64,000 bases of DNA, taken from assembly GCF_021369635.1 (NCBI RefSeq), contig NZ_JAJNBZ010000031.1:1-64000 (forward strand). Direction: 5' to 3'. The translations under genes and the position numbers were made by a program. The notes under the pieces are model-generated. The model had not been told where the DNA came from, ran no database searches, and was given only the letters and a program-made list of their open reading frames with translations. This stretch comes from Paenibacillus profundus. Lineage in GTDB: Bacteria; Bacillota; Bacilli; Paenibacillales; Paenibacillaceae. Numbering within the stretch: the first letter of the stretch is position 1; every line of letters starts with the position of its first letter. Of the stretch, positions 30,620 through 43,241 are shown in pieces.

Positions 30620-32695
30620 TTACTCGCCTTTGTTCTTAGCAATAATCTCTTCCGAGATGTTGCGTGGAACTTCTTCATAGTGAGAAATCTCCATCGAGAA
30701 CACACCGCGGCCTTGTGTACCGGAACGAAGTGTTGTCGAGTAACCGAACATTTCTGCAAGAGGCACTTTAGCACGGATAATTTGTGCGCCTGCACGAGAA
30801 TCCATACCTTCGATGCGACCGCGGCGAGAGTTCAGCATACCCATAACGTCGCCCATGTACTCTTCAGGCACAGTGACTTCGACTTTCATGATCGGCTCGA
30901 GCAAGCAAGGATTACACTTCTCTTTTGCTGCTTTAAGCGCCATAGAACCGGCAATCTTAAACGCCATTTCACTGGAGTCGACATCGTGGTAAGAACCATC
31001 GAAAATTGTCGCTTTAATATCAACGAGCGGGAAGCCGGCCAAGACACCGTTCTTCATCGACTCTTCGATACCGGCTTGTACCGGTGCGATGTATTCACGC
31101 GGAACGACACCACCGACAATTTTGTTCTCGAAGGTAAAGCCAACACCTGGCTCTTGCGGTGCGAATTCGATCCATACGTGCCCGTATTGACCACGGCCAC
31201 CGGACTGACGTACGAACTTACCTTCAACCTTAGCAGCTGTACGGAATGTTTCACGATAAGCAACCTGAGGTTTACCTACGTTTGTTTCCACTTTGAACTC
31301 ACGACGCATACGGTCAACGATGACATCAAGGTGAAGCTCACCCATACCGCCAAGAATCGTTTGTCCCGTTTCTTCATCCGTGTGGGCACGCAGTGTTGGA
31401 TCCTCTTCCGTAAGCTTGGACAAAGCTACACCAAGTTTGTCTTGGTCTGCTTTTGTCTTCGGCTCAACGGCAATGTGGATAACCGGATCAGGGAAGTTCA
31501 TGGACTCCAAGATTATCGGATTTTTCTCGTCGCACAGTGTGTCACCTGTACCTGTATCTTTCAAGCCAACTGCAGCCGCAATGTCACCGGAGAAAACTAC
31601 GGCAATTTCTTCACGGCTGTTCGCGTGCATTTGAAGGATACGACCGATACGCTCGCGCTTGTTCTTCGTTGCATTCAGTACGTAAGAACCGGAGTTCAGT
31701 ACGCCAGAGTATACGCGGAAGAATGTCAGCTTACCAACATAAGGGTCAGTCATAATCTTGAACGCGAGGGCCGAGAACGGCTCTTCGTCCGAAGAATGAC
31801 GAATGGCTTCCGTACCATCTTCGAGATGACCTTGAATATCAGGCACATCCAATGGAGACGGCAGGTAGTCAACAACAGCGTCGATCATCATCTGAACGCC
31901 TTTGTTGCGGTAGGAAGATCCGCATACAACAGGGAAGATTTGAACGCTGCATACCCCTTTGCGAAGAGCTGCTTTCAGTTCAGGAACTGTAATCTCTTCG
32001 CCTTCAAGGTATTTCATCATCAAGTCTTCGTCGAGTTCTGCAATCTTCTCAACCATTTCCATGCGAAGCTCTTCAACTTTGTCTTTCAACTCAGCAGGAA
32101 CTTCAGCTTCATCTACTTCTTTACCGAGGTCATCTTTAAAGATGTACGCTTTTTCCGTCATCAAATCGATGATACCTACGAAATCATTCTCTGCGCCAAT
32201 CGGCAATTGAATTGCTACAGCGTTCGCTTTCAAACGATCTTTCATGGAATCAATAACGCCGAGGTAATCAGCGCCGATGATATCCATTTTGTTCACGTAA
32301 GCAATACGAGGCACGCCATAACGGTCAGCTTGACGCCATACCGTTTCGGATTGCGGCTCAACGCCTTCTTTTGCAGAGAAAACGCCTACGGCTCCGTCCA
32401 ATACGCGAAGGGAACGCTCAACCTCTACCGTAAAGTCAACGTGGCCCGGAGTATCGATAATGTTAACGCGGTGACCTTTCCATTGTGCGGTTGTTGCCGC
32501 AGATGTAATGGTGATACCACGCTCTTGTTCTTGTTCCATCCAGTCCATTGTTGCAGAACCTTCATGAGTTTCACCGATCTTATGAGTACGACCAGTGTAG
32601 AACAAAATACGCTCCGTTGTCGTTGTTTTACCGGCATCGATGTGAGCCATGATCCCGATGTTACGCGTATTTGCCAAGGAGAACTGTCTTGCCAT
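30620..32695 (-). CDS. fusA: Elongation factor G
   Basis: EF-G catalyses translocation. The 691-aa protein has [23 protein letters not shown] and NKMDIIGA, plus domain IV with [15 protein letters not shown] 32695 gives the usual [18 protein letters not shown] start; AAGGGAG precedes it. Confidence 0.98.
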   Translation of the reverse strand: MARQFSLANTRNIGIMAHIDAGKTTTTERILFYTGRTHKIGETHEGSATMDWMEQEQERGITITSAATTAQWKGHRVNIIDTPGHVDFTVEVERSLRVLDGAVGVFSAKEGVEPQSETVWRQADRYGVPRIAYVNKMDIIGADYLGVIDSMKDRLKANAVAIQLPIGAENDFVGIIDLMTEKAYIFKDDLGKEVDEAEVPAELKDKVEELRMEMVEKIAELDEDLMMKYLEGEEITVPELKAALRKGVCSVQIFPVVCGSSYRNKGVQMMIDAVVDYLPSPLDVPDIQGHLEDGTEAIRHSSDEEPFSALAFKIMTDPYVGKLTFFRVYSGVLNSGSYVLNATKNKRERIGRILQMHANSREEIAVVFSGDIAAAVGLKDTGTGDTLCDEKNPIILESMNFPDPVIHIAVEPKTKADQDKLGVALSKLTEEDPTLRAHTDEETGQTILGGMGELHLDVIVDRMRREFKVETNVGKPQVAYRETFRTAAKVEGKFVRQSGGRGQYGHVWIEFAPQEPGVGFTFENKIVGGVVPREYIAPVQAGIEESMKNGVLAGFPLVDIKATIFDGSYHDVDSSEMAFKIAGSMALKAAKEKCNPCLLEPIMKVEVTVPEEYMGDVMGMLNSRRGRIEGMDSRAGAQIIRAKVPLAEMFGYSTTLRSGTQGRGVFSMEISHYEEVPRNISEEIIAKNKGE

Positions 32696-32757
32696 GGAGT
32701 GATCTCCCTTCAAAATGGGTTTGGTGACTCGATATTCGAGACCCTAATAGCTTTATT

Positions 32758-33228
32758 CTACCAACGGTAGTGAGCAAACGCTTTGTTTGCTTCAGCCATT
32801 TTATGCGTATCTTCACGTTTCTTAACAGCTGCGCCAGTGTTGTTGGAAGCATCGATAATCTCTGCTGCCAAACGCTCTTGCATTGTTTTTTCACCGCGGT
32901 TGCGCGAGTAGTTAACCAACCAGCGCAATCCCAAAGATGTGCGGCGCTCAGGTTTAACCTCGATAGGTACTTGATAGTTAGAACCACCTACACGGCGAGC
33001 TTTAACTTCAAGGACCGGCATAATATTTTTCAATGCTGCTTCAAACACTTCCATAGGATCATTCCCTGTACGTTCACGAACGACTTCAAATGCATCGTAC
33101 AGAATTGTTTGAGCAACACCACGTTTACCGTCGATCATGATGCGATTAATCAGGCGAGTAACCAACTTGCTGTTATACACCGGATCCGGCAACACGTCGC
33201 GCTTAGGAACTGGACCTTTGCGTGGCAT
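32758..33228 (-). CDS. rpsG: 30S ribosomal protein S7
   Basis: S7 nucleates the 30S head. The 156-aa protein starts [20 protein letters not shown] and ends [17 protein letters not shown] 33228 follows a G-rich ribosome binding site; the frame is open 18 bases upstream. Confidence 0.98.
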   Translation of the reverse strand: MPRKGPVPKRDVLPDPVYNSKLVTRLINRIMIDGKRGVAQTILYDAFEVVRERTGNDPMEVFEAALKNIMPVLEVKARRVGGSNYQVPIEVKPERRTSLGLRWLVNYSRNRGEKTMQERLAAEIIDASNNTGAAVKKREDTHKMAEANKAFAHYRW

Positions 33229-33268
33229 GTGAATCCCCCTTTCCAAATGACTTCATAAACGCGAACAA

Positions 33269-33688
33269 TTACTTCTTCGCTTTTGGACGCTTCGTACCGT
33301 ATTTGGAACGAGCTTGCATACGGTTGTTCACACCCGCAGTGTCCAATGCACCGCGAACGACGTGATAACGAACACCCGGAAGGTCTTTAACACGGCCGCC
33401 GCGCACAAGCACGACACTGTGCTCTTGCAGGTTATGACCGATACCGCCGATATAAGCATTCACTTCAACTCGGTTCGTCAAACGAACACGTGCATATTTA
33501 CGAAGCGCGGAGTTCGGTTTCTTCGGAGTCAATGTACCTACACGAGTGCAGACACCGCGTTTTTGAGGCGCGCTCAAATCCGTTTCTTCGCGTTTCAACG
33601 CGTTGAACCCTTTTTGCAATGCTGGGGATTTGGATTTTTTGATTTTAGCTTCGCGGCCTTTACGTACCAATTGATTAATTGTTGGCAT
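33269..33688 (-). CDS. rpsL: 30S ribosomal protein S12
   Basis: S12 lies at the decoding centre. The 139-aa protein has the [11 protein letters not shown] loop with the normal Lys and the second loop [11 protein letters not shown]. No streptomycin-resistance substitution is visible. A GGGGG-rich ribosome binding site precedes ATG. Confidence 0.98.
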   Translation of the reverse strand: MPTINQLVRKGREAKIKKSKSPALQKGFNALKREETDLSAPQKRGVCTRVGTLTPKKPNSALRKYARVRLTNRVEVNAYIGGIGHNLQEHSVVLVRGGRVKDLPGVRYHVVRGALDTAGVNNRMQARSKYGTKRPKAKK

Positions 33689-33824
33689 GTTGCCACCCCC
33701 TTCCCATAAAATTAAACACCTTTACAACTCATTCATTTAAGCCCACAGATCCAGGTGGTTCATAAATGAACAAATGAAAAGTTTTTGCCGTAGGACTACA
33801 CCCTTAACAAAAACATAGGTTTCC

Positions 33825-34082
33825 TTATTCATCGCCATCGACGACAGCCACCATGGCAGCGCCCACTTCAATGCCGCATGCTTTGCCGAGATCGCGCATC
33901 GTGCTTACATATGTAAGCTTAACGCCCTTCTTCTCGCACAGCGCAATGACCTTGGACGTTACACGCGAGTCTGCGTCTTCTGCAACATACACTTCAATGG
34001 CCTTGTCATACTCAACCATCTTTAACGTTTGTTTCGTCCCAATTCTTACATTGCTATCCTGTAACCCTTTATCATTAGACAT
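33825..34082 (-). CDS. rplGB: Ribosomal L7Ae-like protein (YbxF/RplGB)
   Basis: The 85-aa protein belongs to the L7Ae/L30e family, whose Bacillus members YbxF and YlxQ bind RNA kink-turns. It contains GTKQTLKMVEYDKAIEVYVAED and GIEVGAAMVAVVD. ATG 34082 follows GGAGGA by 9 bases; the frame continues upstream. It is the first gene of the str transcript, as in Bacillus. Its cellular role is not well defined. Confidence 0.92.
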   Translation of the reverse strand: MSNDKGLQDSNVRIGTKQTLKMVEYDKAIEVYVAEDADSRVTSKVIALCEKKGVKLTYVSTMRDLGKACGIEVGAAMVAVVDGDE

Positions 34083-34132
34083 GAAACATGTTCCTCCAAA
34101 AGTACAGGTCATTGTCTCGGGCACACTACGAT

Positions 34133-34161
34133 ATAGTAGCACTTCAAAAACCGAGTGTCAA
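34133..34161 (-). promoter_or_regulatory. Sigma-A promoter of the str cluster
   Basis: The minus strand has TTGACA, 17 bases and TACTAT. It lies between the rpoC terminator hairpin and rplGB and would drive rplGB-rpsL-rpsG-fusA-tuf. Confidence 0.88.
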
Positions 34162-34273
34162 GCAGTTTTTTTACTTTTTATTCAAACTATCACTTCAAAA
34201 AAGAAAAAAACGAAGGAAGAGGCTCGTACCACAACTGCAGCAAGAATCCTCTGCGCTCGTGAAACAGAAAGCC

Positions 34274-34305
34274 AGTTGGCACCCTATCTTGCCGGGGTGC
34301 CAACT
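34274..34305 (-). terminator. Hairpin after rpoC, probable terminator
   Basis: AGTTGGCACCC pairs perfectly with GGGTGCCAACT (11 bp, 10-base loop) about 37 bases after the rpoC stop. The minus strand continues GGCTTTCTGTTTC, a modest T-rich tail; a longer T-run lies further downstream. Confidence 0.75.
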
Positions 34306-34341
34306 GACACATTCCGCTATCATTGTACAGCTAAGTCAAGC

Positions 34342-37300
34342 TTACTCCGAAGCGCCTACACCAGCAGGGTCCAGAGCGTCTTCCGTCACTTCTTCTTCCA
34401 GCGGATTGATTAGCTTCACGCTGCGGTAACGGTTCATACCAGTACCTGCAGGAATCAGCTTACCGATAATGACGTTCTCTTTCAAGCCGAGCAATTGGTC
34501 GACTTTGCCTTTGATCGCCGCATCGGTCAACACGCGCGTCGTTTCTTGGAACGATGCTGCCGACAGGAAGGAATCCGTCTCAAGAGACGCTTTGGTGATA
34601 CCAAGCAAAATTGGTTTCGCCACAGCAGGTTCTTTTCCAGCAAGAATCGCATCTTTGTTGGCTGCTTCATATTCATGCATATCTACAAATGATCCTGGCA
34701 GAAGAATCGTGTCTCCCGCATCAACAATGCGGATTTTGCGCAGCATCTGCTTGATCATGACTTCAACGTGCTTGTCGTTGATTTCTACCCCTTGGTTCCG
34801 GTAAACGCGCTGAACTTCCTGTAAAATATAGTTCTGCACGCCGCGGATACCTTTGATGCGGAGCATTTCTTTCGGATCGATCGAACCATCTGTAATCTCG
34901 TCTCCGGCTTCGATCTGCGTGCCTTCGGTTACACGAATACGGGAACCATAGGTGACCGGGTACACTTTCGTCTCGGCTTCACCTTGGACTTCCACTTCAC
35001 GACGGTCTTTAGCTTCACGAATCTCTTTGACGACACCGTCGATCTCGGAGATAATCGCTTGACCTTTCGGATTCCGCGCTTCGAAGAGCTCTTGGATACG
35101 CGGCAAACCTTGTGTAATATCGTCTCCAGCAACCCCACCGGTATGGAACGTACGCATCGTGAGCTGCGTTCCTGGTTCACCGATGGATTGCGCCGCGATA
35201 ATACCGACGGCTTCCCCGATTTCCACGTGTTTGCCTGTTGCCAAGTTGCGGCCATAACAGATCTTACATACGCCATGACGGGCACGGCAGCTAAGCACAG
35301 AGCGAATTTGCAGCTTTTTAACACCGGCATTGACAATGGCTTCCGCCTTATCAGTGTCGATCAAATCGTTACGGTGAACGATAATCTCACCTGTTTCCGG
35401 ATGACGAATCGTTTCAAAGGAATAACGGCCTTCAATTCGGTCGTACAAGCCTTCGATGACTTCTTTACCATCGGAGATATTGCTGACCATAAAGCCCTTG
35501 TCCGTACCGCAGTCGTCCTCGCGGACGATAACATCCTGCGCAACGTCAACAAGACGACGGGTCAAGTAACCCGAGTCCGCTGTACGGAGCGCCGTATCTG
35601 CGAGACCTTTCCGCGCACCGTGAGTGGAAATAAAGTATTCCAAGACCGTAAGGCCTTCACGGAAATTCGATTTGATTGGCAATTCGATAATCCGACCAGA
35701 TGGGTTCGCCATCAGACCCCGCATACCGCCGAGCTGAGTAATCTGCGATTTGTTACCCCGTGCTTTCGAGTCTACCATGAGCATGATGTTGTTATAACGA
35801 TCCATCGACTTCATGAGAATCTCGGTAATTTTATCCTTCGTCATGGACCAGACTTCAATAACACGGTCATAACGCTCGTCATTCGTAATCAGACCACGAC
35901 GATATTGATTCGTAATGACTTTAACCTTCTCTTCGGATTCCTTCAGGATATCCACTTTCTCCGGAGGTACGATAACATCCGACACCGCAATTGTAATTCC
36001 GGCGCGTGTGGAGTACGTAAATCCGATCTGCTTGATACGGTCCAAAATGACCGACGTCTTCGTCGTATGGAATATATCGAAGCAACGGGCAATGATTTGA
36101 CCGAGATAGTCTTTACCGACTGCCCCGGATTGCGGAATATTCTGAATAATTTCATGAATATTCGCGCCTTTTTCATAAATAAAGTAATGATCCGGAGTTC
36201 CCTCGAACAAGTTGCGCTTCGTCGCTTCGTTGATGTACGGGAAATCTTCCGGGAAGATTTCATTGAAAATAATGCGTCCTACCGTCGTAACGATAAACGC
36301 CTCTTGTTGCTTATCTGTAAACGATGTCTTCTTCAAAGCTTTCGCCGGAATTGCGACACGCGCGTGCAAGGATGCCGTACCGCGTTGGTATGCGGACACT
36401 GCTTCATTGGCAGTAGCGAAAATCATGCCCGAGCCTTCTGCTTCTTTGTTGTCCATCGTCAAGTAGAACGATCCGAGAACCATATCCTGAGATGGCGTAA
36501 CGACCGGTTTACCGTCTTTCGGGTTCAAGATGTTACCGGATGCCAACATAAGCAAGCGTGCTTCTGCTTGCGCTTCTGCCGACAACGGAACGTGAACAGC
36601 CATCTGGTCACCGTCAAAGTCCGCGTTGTACGCCGTACAAACGAGCGGGTGAAGACGGATCGCACGGCCTTCGACCAAGATTGGTTCGAACGCTTGGATA
36701 CCGAGACGGTGAAGCGTCGGCGCACGGTTCAACAGAACCGGATGCTCGCGGATGACTTCTTCGAGAACGTCCCATACTTCTGGGCTGACGCGCTCCACTT
36801 TGCGTTTTGCGCTCTTGATGTTATGTGCCAAACCTTTATTCACGAGCTCTTTCATGACAAAAGGTTTGAACAGCTCAAGCGCCATTTCTTTAGGCAAACC
36901 ACATTGGTACATCTTCAAGTACGGACCTACAACGATAACGGAACGACCGGAATAGTCAACCCGTTTTCCAAGCAAGTTCTGACGGAAGCGGCCTTGTTTC
37001 CCTTTCAGCATATGGCTAAGCGATTTGAGCGGACGGTTCCCTGGTCCGGTTACCGGACGGCCGCGACGGCCATTATCAATCAGGGCGTCTACCGCTTCTT
37101 GAAGCATCCGTTTCTCATTCTGTACGATGATATCCGGTGCACCCAAGTCGAGCAAACGCTTCAAACGGTTGTTCCGGTTAATGACACGACGATATAGATC
37201 GTTCAAGTCGGACGTAGCAAAACGGCCGCCATCGAGCTGTACCATCGGACGAAGTTCCGGAGGAATGACCGGCAGCACATCAAGAATCATCCAATCCGGA

Positions 37301-37965
37301 CTATTGCCGGAGTTACGGAATGCCTCGATGACTTCCAGGCGTTTGATAGCCCGGTTACGGCGTTGGCCTTGAGCGGTACGCAGCTCTTCTTTGAGCATAT
37401 CCAGCTCTTTGTCCAAATCCAAATCTTGAAGCAGCTTCTTTACAGCCTCTGCACCCATACCAGCCTGGAACGCATGACCATATTTCTCACGGTAGCTGCG
37501 ATATTCTTTTTCAGACAGCAATTGTTTTCTCTCAAGCGGCGTATCTCCTGGGTCCGTTACGACATAGGAAGCGAAGTAAATAATCTCCTCCAATGAACGC
37601 GGGGACATATCCAGCGCTAAGCCCATACGGCTCGGAATTCCTTTAAAGTACCAAATGTGCGATACCGGAGCGGCCAATTCAATATGCCCCATCCGTTCAC
37701 GTCGTACTTTTTGGCGAGTTACTTCAACGCCGCATCGATCACAGACGACGCCTTTATAACGTACACGTTTGTATTTACCGCAATGACACTCCCAATCCTT
37801 CGTCGGCCCGAAAATCTTCTCGCAGAACAAGCCCTCTTTCTCCGGCTTCAGCGTGCGATAGTTAATCGTTTCTGGCTTCTTGACTTCGCCGCGAGACCAC
37901 GAGCGAATTTTGTCGGGAGAGGCAAGCCCGATTTTCATAAATTCAAAATTGTTGACGTCCATCAA
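34342..37965 (-). CDS. rpoC: RNA polymerase beta' subunit
   Basis: The beta' subunit holds the catalytic centre. The 1207-aa protein has the N-terminal zinc motif [20 protein letters not shown], the catalytic [12 protein letters not shown] and the second zinc site [13 protein letters not shown]. The length is normal for Gram-positive beta'. I use TTG at 37965 because it matches the Bacillus N-terminus and AAGGAGGG lies 7 bases upstream; the ATG next to it (37962) is an alternative. Confidence 0.98.
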   Translation of the reverse strand: MMDVNNFEFMKIGLASPDKIRSWSRGEVKKPETINYRTLKPEKEGLFCEKIFGPTKDWECHCGKYKRVRYKGVVCDRCGVEVTRQKVRRERMGHIELAAPVSHIWYFKGIPSRMGLALDMSPRSLEEIIYFASYVVTDPGDTPLERKQLLSEKEYRSYREKYGHAFQAGMGAEAVKKLLQDLDLDKELDMLKEELRTAQGQRRNRAIKRLEVIEAFRNSGNSPDWMILDVLPVIPPELRPMVQLDGGRFATSDLNDLYRRVINRNNRLKRLLDLGAPDIIVQNEKRMLQEAVDALIDNGRRGRPVTGPGNRPLKSLSHMLKGKQGRFRQNLLGKRVDYSGRSVIVVGPYLKMYQCGLPKEMALELFKPFVMKELVNKGLAHNIKSAKRKVERVSPEVWDVLEEVIREHPVLLNRAPTLHRLGIQAFEPILVEGRAIRLHPLVCTAYNADFDGDQMAVHVPLSAEAQAEARLLMLASGNILNPKDGKPVVTPSQDMVLGSFYLTMDNKEAEGSGMIFATANEAVSAYQRGTASLHARVAIPAKALKKTSFTDKQQEAFIVTTVGRIIFNEIFPEDFPYINEATKRNLFEGTPDHYFIYEKGANIHEIIQNIPQSGAVGKDYLGQIIARCFDIFHTTKTSVILDRIKQIGFTYSTRAGITIAVSDVIVPPEKVDILKESEEKVKVITNQYRRGLITNDERYDRVIEVWSMTKDKITEILMKSMDRYNNIMLMVDSKARGNKSQITQLGGMRGLMANPSGRIIELPIKSNFREGLTVLEYFISTHGARKGLADTALRTADSGYLTRRLVDVAQDVIVREDDCGTDKGFMVSNISDGKEVIEGLYDRIEGRYSFETIRHPETGEIIVHRNDLIDTDKAEAIVNAGVKKLQIRSVLSCRARHGVCKICYGRNLATGKHVEIGEAVGIIAAQSIGEPGTQLTMRTFHTGGVAGDDITQGLPRIQELFEARNPKGQAIISEIDGVVKEIREAKDRREVEVQGEAETKVYPVTYGSRIRVTEGTQIEAGDEITDGSIDPKEMLRIKGIRGVQNYILQEVQRVYRNQGVEINDKHVEVMIKQMLRKIRIVDAGDTILLPGSFVDMHEYEAANKDAILAGKEPAVAKPILLGITKASLETDSFLSAASFQETTRVLTDAAIKGKVDQLLGLKENVIIGKLIPAGTGMNRYRSVKLINPLEEEVTEDALDPAGVGASE

Positions 37966-38125
37966 GGAGCGACCCTCCTTAATCTGTACTTGAGTTCACC
38001 GCTTTTGTTTTCACACAGGAAGCGGTCTTCTGTGTTCGAATCTATATGGATTGACGATGGCCGGAACGGCAAAGGAGCCGCCGACCATCGTCCGAACCAA
38101 CAACGCTATCCTATTTGGGGAATTG

Positions 38126-41100
38126 TTACTCTACCACGTATTCGCCTTCCGCACCAAGATTCAACTTGTCTTGGGAGGCATCGTCATCTTCGTCCAATTC
38201 ACGCATTTCAATTTCTTCTTCGTTCTCTGTCAAAATCTTGACGTCCATACCTAAGCTTTGCAACTCTTTGATCAAGACTTTGAATGACTCTGGAACGCCC
38301 GGCTCCGGTACATTTTCGCCTTTGACAATCGATTCGTACGTCTTCACGCGGCCGACAACATCGTCAGACTTGACGGTAAGAATCTCTTGCAAGGTGTATG
38401 CCGCACCGTAAGCCTCGAGTGCCCATACTTCCATCTCACCGAAACGCTGACCACCGAACTGTGCTTTACCACCGAGCGGCTGCTGCGTAACGAGGGAGTA
38501 AGGACCCGTGGAACGGGCATGAATTTTGTCGTCGACCATGTGCGCGAGCTTAATCATGTACATGACGCCGACCGTTACTTCACGTTCAAACTGTTCGCCC
38601 GTACGGCCGTCATACAACCGCGTCTTACCATTGCGCTGCATGCCAGCTTCTTCCATCGTATCGAACACGTCATACTCGGTCGCACCGTCAAATACCGGGG
38701 TAGACATATGCATGCCAAGATAGCGCGCTGCCATACCCAAGTGAACTTCAAGCACCTGACCGATATTCATCCGAGATGGAACGCCGAGTGGGTTCAAGAC
38801 GACCTGAACCGGCGTGCCGTCCGGCAAGAATGGCATATCTTCTTCCGGGAGGATACGTGCGATGACACCCTTGTTACCGTGGCGCCCCGCCATTTTGTCA
38901 CCCTCGGAAATTTTACGTTTTTGGGCAATATATACTCGAACGAGCTGATTGACGCCTGGCGGAAGCTCATCGCCATTCTCGCGCGTGAACACCTTAACGT
39001 CAACGACGATACCGTCGGTACCATGCGGTACGCGCAGGGATGTGTCACGAACTTCACGAGCTTTCTCACCGAAGATGGCGTGCAGCAAGCGTTCCTCTGC
39101 CGTCAATTCCGTAACCCCTTTTGGCGTTACTTTACCGACCAGAATGTCACCTGCTTTAATCTCAGCACCGACGCGGATAATGCCGCGCTCGTCAAGGTTC
39201 TTGAGCGCTTCTTCACCGACGTTCGGAATGTCACGAGTAATTTCTTCCGGTCCGAGCTTCGTATCACGGGCTTCGGATTCGTATTCTTCAATGTGAATGG
39301 ACGTGTAGACGTCCTCTTTCACCAACTTCTCGGACAACAGAATCGCATCCTCGTAGTTGTAGCCTTCCCACGTCATAAACGCAACGACGACGTTGCGTCC
39401 GAGGGCCAACTCGCCCACTTCGGTGGAAGGGCCGTCCGCCAAGATATCGCCTTTTTTGACGATTTCGCCTTTTCTGGCAAGCGGACGTTGGTTAATGCAT
39501 GTTCCTTGGTTGGAACGCATAAACTTCTGCAATTTATATTTCACGAGGTCGCCTTTGACCTCTTTGCCGTCCACTACTTCGACGCGACGCACTTGCACTT
39601 CATTAGCCGTTACGCGTTCAACGTAGCCGTCTACTTTGGATACGATACATACGCCGGAATCCTTCGCGGACTTATGTTCCATTCCCGTACCGACAAACGG
39701 CGCCTCCGGAATAAGCAAAGGCACAGCCTGCCGCTGCATGTTCGAACCCATGAGCGCACGGTTGGAGTCATCGTTTTCCAAGAACGGAATGAGCGCAGTC
39801 GCTACCGACACAACCTGCTTCGGCGAGACGTCCATGTAGTCCACACGTTCGCTCGGCATCGTCAAGATGTTGTCAGATTGCTTGTTGTAACGAACAATGA
39901 TCATATCGTCCTGGAACGATCCATCATCATTCAACAGCGCATTCGCTTGGGCAATGACGTAATTGTCCTCTTCGTCCGCTGTCATGTAATCGATCTGTTC
40001 GGATACTTTGCCTGTCTTCGGATCCACCCAACGGTATGGCGCTTCAATGAAGCCGTACTCGTTGACACGGGCGAATGTAGACAAGGAGTTGATCAAACCG
40101 ATATTCGGTCCCTCCGGCGTCTCAATTGGACACATACGGCCATAGTGAGAGTGGTGAACGTCTCGAACTTCAAAGCCCGCACGTTCACGTGTCAAACCAC
40201 CGGGTCCGAGTGCAGACAAGCGGCGCTTATGCGTCAGCTCTGCAAGCGGGTTCGTCTGGTCCATAAACTGCGACAACTGTGAACTACCGAAGAACTCTTT
40301 AATCGATGCAATAACAGGTCGGATGTTAATCAGAGCCTGTGGTGTAATGACATTCGCGTCTTGTATCGACATCCGCTCACGAACAACACGCTCCATACGG
40401 GACAAGCCGATACGGAACTGGTTCTGAAGCAGTTCACCTACCGAACGCAGACGACGGTTGCCCAAATGGTCGATGTCATCCGTGCTGCCAATGCCATGCA
40501 GCAAGTTCATAAAGTAGTTGATAGACGAGATAATGTCCGCCGGCGTAATATTTTTAACGGTTTTGTCGATGATACCATTGGCGATGACTTTGATGACCTT
40601 GCCCTCTTCAATCGGCGAGAACACCTCAATCACCTGCATCGGAATATCGTCGCTTTCCAATACGCCACCCGCAACATGATAGGTTTTAAATCCAACGTTG
40701 CTTTCGAGACGAGGCAAAATTTCATCTAATAGACGACGGTCAATCATTTGACCTGCTTCTGCGATAATCTCACCCGTATCCGGATCGACCAGCGTCTCAG
40801 CCAAGCGGTGGTTAAACAAGCGGTTCTTAATGTGAAGCTTCTTATTCATCTTATAGCGACCAACATTCGCTAAATCATAGCGTTTAGGATCGAAGAAACG
40901 TGCGATCAGCAAGCTTCTCGCATTATCCAATGTCGGCGGCTCACCCGGACGCAAGCGTTCATAAATTTCAATCAGCGCTTTCTCCGTCGAATCTGTATTG
41001 TCTTTATCCAGCGTATTGCGGATATATTCGTCATGACCAAGCAAGTCTAAGATTTGTTCATCGGTACCAAAGCCCAAGGCACGAAGCAATACCGTCACCG

Positions 41101-41668
41101 GAATCTTCCGTGTACGGTCGATACGAACGTAAATAATATCTTTTGCGTCCGTCTCCAGTTCCAACCATGCCCCACGGTTCGGAATGACCGTCGCCGTGTA
41201 GGTTTTCTTCCCGTTCTTGTCAACTTTAGTACTAAAATAGACACTTGGGGATCGAACCAACTGGCTGACAATAACGCGTTCCGCACCATTGATGATGAAC
41301 GTACCCGTTTCGGTCATAAGCGGGAAATCACCCATGAACACTTCCTGCTCTTTGACTTCTCCGGTCTCTTTGTTGAGTAGACGCACCTTTACCCGAAGCG
41401 GCGCCGCGTATGTTACATCGCGTTCCTTTGAATCATCGACCGAGTATTTTGGTTCGCCCAAGCTGTAATCAATAAATTCCAGAACTAAATTGCCTGTGAA
41501 ATCCTGAATTGGCGAAATGTCTTGGAACATTTCACGCAATCCCTCGTCCAAAAACCATTCGTACGATTTCTGTTGGATTTCAATCAAGTTCGGAACTTCG
41601 AGTACCTCTTTGATTCGCGCGTAGCTGCGCCGAGTGCGTCGTCCATACTGAACAAGATGTCCTGCCAA
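38126..41668 (-). CDS. rpoB: RNA polymerase beta subunit
   Basis: The beta subunit forms the other half of the active-site cleft. The 1180-aa protein includes an unmutated rifampicin region ([20 protein letters not shown]), and the C-terminal clamp region [20 protein letters not shown]. The acidic tail ends EGEYVVE. TTG 41668 is the likely start: it gives the expected [14 protein letters not shown] start and has AGGGGTG upstream. An in-frame ATG at 41743 would add 25 residues not found in the family. Confidence 0.97.
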   Translation of the reverse strand: MAGHLVQYGRRTRRSYARIKEVLEVPNLIEIQQKSYEWFLDEGLREMFQDISPIQDFTGNLVLEFIDYSLGEPKYSVDDSKERDVTYAAPLRVKVRLLNKETGEVKEQEVFMGDFPLMTETGTFIINGAERVIVSQLVRSPSVYFSTKVDKNGKKTYTATVIPNRGAWLELETDAKDIIYVRIDRTRKIPVTVLLRALGFGTDEQILDLLGHDEYIRNTLDKDNTDSTEKALIEIYERLRPGEPPTLDNARSLLIARFFDPKRYDLANVGRYKMNKKLHIKNRLFNHRLAETLVDPDTGEIIAEAGQMIDRRLLDEILPRLESNVGFKTYHVAGGVLESDDIPMQVIEVFSPIEEGKVIKVIANGIIDKTVKNITPADIISSINYFMNLLHGIGSTDDIDHLGNRRLRSVGELLQNQFRIGLSRMERVVRERMSIQDANVITPQALINIRPVIASIKEFFGSSQLSQFMDQTNPLAELTHKRRLSALGPGGLTRERAGFEVRDVHHSHYGRMCPIETPEGPNIGLINSLSTFARVNEYGFIEAPYRWVDPKTGKVSEQIDYMTADEEDNYVIAQANALLNDDGSFQDDMIIVRYNKQSDNILTMPSERVDYMDVSPKQVVSVATALIPFLENDDSNRALMGSNMQRQAVPLLIPEAPFVGTGMEHKSAKDSGVCIVSKVDGYVERVTANEVQVRRVEVVDGKEVKGDLVKYKLQKFMRSNQGTCINQRPLARKGEIVKKGDILADGPSTEVGELALGRNVVVAFMTWEGYNYEDAILLSEKLVKEDVYTSIHIEEYESEARDTKLGPEEITRDIPNVGEEALKNLDERGIIRVGAEIKAGDILVGKVTPKGVTELTAEERLLHAIFGEKAREVRDTSLRVPHGTDGIVVDVKVFTRENGDELPPGVNQLVRVYIAQKRKISEGDKMAGRHGNKGVIARILPEEDMPFLPDGTPVQVVLNPLGVPSRMNIGQVLEVHLGMAARYLGMHMSTPVFDGATEYDVFDTMEEAGMQRNGKTRLYDGRTGEQFEREVTVGVMYMIKLAHMVDDKIHARSTGPYSLVTQQPLGGKAQFGGQRFGEMEVWALEAYGAAYTLQEILTVKSDDVVGRVKTYESIVKGENVPEPGVPESFKVLIKELQSLGMDVKILTENEEEIEMRELDEDDDASQDKLNLGAEGEYVVE

Positions 41669-41999
41669 CTTTAACTCACCCCTCATGTCTACTACAAAAA
41701 TGGATTGCGAATCCTTTTCGGTATCCTTTATAATAAAGTCCACGAAAGAGACTCTGAAACAAGTTGAAAATGTAGAAAATAAAGCAAAAAGAAAAACGCA
41801 CGTTCACGGCAAAAATGCGAATTGCGATGGACGCCGTTTCCCCGTGCCGCCGTTTCATGTTGTCGTTTGTCCTTCATATCGATAGACTTGCCCAAAATGT
41901 AAACATTATACGTCAATTCCTAAAAAAGTATGCACCGTTTTAAAAAAAGACTTGACATTTTGGTCATGTAAAGACATGAAGTCCATCCTAATACTGACA
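41669..41999 (-). other. Long 5' leader of rpoBC
   Basis: About 330 bases lie between the promoter and rpoB. It includes a T-rich segment after a short stem (CGCA...TGCG then TTTTTCTTTTT, about 41783-41826) that could attenuate. A TATAAT at about 41906-41911 has no good -35 partner. No gene is credible here. Confidence 0.5.
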
Positions 42000-42006
42000 T
42001 TTTATA

Positions 42007-42035
42007 ATAATATCACATTGGGCATATGAAGTCAA
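42007..42035 (-). promoter_or_regulatory. Sigma-A promoter of rpoBC
   Basis: The minus strand has TTGACT, 17 bases and TATTAT, lying about 25 bases after the methyltransferase stop. It gives rpoBC a start separate from rplJL. Confidence 0.88.
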
Positions 42036-42058
42036 CTTGGAAATTGTGTTATCGTCTA

Positions 42059-42664
42059 TTATCGTTTCGTTGCCCGATAGACGCGATATCCTTTATCCTT
42101 CGTTACCAACTCCACATTCTCTTCTCCGAACAACGTATGCAGCTTCGCCTCAGCTGACGGCGCCCCCTGCTTCTTCTGAATCACGATCCAGAGTGCTCCT
42201 TGTTCGTTCAATTGTTCATAGGACTGTTCGAAAATGCGATGGACGACTTCTTTGCCGGCCCGGATCGGAGGATTGGTCAAAATGACATCAAAACGCTCGC
42301 CGGCAAGTGCGGCCAATCCGTCACTTTCTTGAACCGTGACATTATGAATGCCGTTTTGCGCGGCATTTTCCTGTGCCAGCTGCAAGGCGCGTTCATTGAC
42401 GTCAACCATCTTAACACATCCCTGCTGTGCCAAGCGAGCAGCCGTTAAACCAATAGGACCGTACCCGCAACCAACGTCAAGCACTTGTGCTCGTACGGGA
42501 ATATCCATGCTATCAATCAATACGCGGCTTCCGTAGTCAACTCCGCCCTTCGAGAATACGCCTGCATCAGAAACGAACTGGAAGTTCATCCCGCGAAGCA
42601 TCGCCCGCCACTGCTGACGGTCATGCGACGCATCCGGCTGTTTGCTGTAATAGTGTCCGTTCAT
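42059..42664 (-). CDS. RsmC/RlmG-type class I methyltransferase (YbxB-like)
   Basis: The 201-aa SAM-dependent methyltransferase has the SAM site LDVGCGYGPIGL (motif I) and the catalytic NPPIRAG motif typical of RNA guanine-N2 methyltransferases. Bacillus YbxB is the counterpart, kept between rplL and rpoB, but its target has not been established to my knowledge. ATG 42664 has GGAGGT upstream; the frame is open to 42718. Confidence 0.93.
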   Translation of the reverse strand: MNGHYYSKQPDASHDRQQWRAMLRGMNFQFVSDAGVFSKGGVDYGSRVLIDSMDIPVRAQVLDVGCGYGPIGLTAARLAQQGCVKMVDVNERALQLAQENAAQNGIHNVTVQESDGLAALAGERFDVILTNPPIRAGKEVVHRIFEQSYEQLNEQGALWIVIQKKQGAPSAEAKLHTLFGEENVELVTKDKGYRVYRATKR

Positions 42665-42756
42665 TCCCTTACCTCCTAGCGAGTTACGCTCCAGCAGGTC
42701 AAAATCGCTGCCGTTCATTGGCTAAGATGCGCACCGAGGTCGTATCCTAGACAACA

Positions 42757-42783
42757 AACCCCTTGAATGGTCTTCAAGGGGTT
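42757..42783 (-). terminator. Terminator after rplL
   Basis: AACCCCTTGAA pairs perfectly with TTCAAGGGGTT (11 bp, 5-base loop); the minus strand continues TGTTGTCT, a weak T-tail. It lies 20 bases after the rplL stop and may let part of transcription pass to the methyltransferase gene. Confidence 0.82.
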
Positions 42784-42803
42784 CGCACTTCACAGAGCTG
42801 AAA

Positions 42804-43169
42804 TTACTTCACTTCTACAGATGCGCCTGCTTCTTCGAGCTTCGCTTTCACAGCTTCTGCTTCTTCTTTGCTTACTTTTTCTTTCAATGGTTTCGGGCAG
42901 TTGTCTACCAAGTCTTTCGCTTCTTTCAGGCCAAGACCTGTGATTTCGCGAACAACTTTGATAACGTTGATTTTGGCAGCGCCAGGGCCGTTCAAAATTA
43001 CGTCGAATTCTGTTTGCTCAGCTGCACCAGCATCGCCAGCGCCACCAGCCATAACTGCTACAGGAGCTGCAGCTGTTACGCCGAATTCTTCTTCGATTGC
43101 TTTAACAAGGTCGTTCAGTTCCAATACGGACATGCCTTTAATGGCTTCCAAGATTTGATCTTTGCTCAT
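42804..43169 (-). CDS. rplL: 50S ribosomal protein L7/L12
   Basis: L7/L12 forms the flexible stalk that recruits GTPase factors. The 121-aa acidic protein has an N-terminal dimerisation helix pair, an Ala/Gly-rich hinge ([20 protein letters not shown]) and a C-terminal domain with [25 protein letters not shown] precedes the ATG at 43169. Confidence 0.98.
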   Translation of the reverse strand: MSKDQILEAIKGMSVLELNDLVKAIEEEFGVTAAAPVAVMAGGAGDAGAAEQTEFDVILNGPGAAKINVIKVVREITGLGLKEAKDLVDNCPKPLKEKVSKEEAEAVKAKLEEAGASVEVK

Positions 43170-43241
43170 TGTTAAACCTCCATATTCGTGATTAATTATT
43201 AGATACTCGCGCAATACCCCATCTCGGGAACGCGATCATGA

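Noticed and set aside
30680-32770. A 696-codon plus-strand open frame opposite fusA
   Set aside because: Mirror of the fusA coding sequence with no motif of its own; codon bias of a highly expressed gene removes stops from this antisense frame.
34984-37197. A 737-codon plus-strand open frame opposite rpoC
   Set aside because: It is fully antisense to the conserved rpoC gene; its protein is rich in His, Arg, Phe and Asn, as expected for the reverse complement of a biased gene, and matches no family.
38387-40282. A 631-codon plus-strand open frame opposite rpoB
   Set aside because: Entirely antisense to rpoB, low-quality composition and no ribosome binding site.
41894-41930. TTGACG and TATAAT close together upstream of rpoB
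   Set aside because: The two elements are adjacent rather than 16-18 bases apart, so they do not form one promoter; the 42007-42035 promoter is far better.
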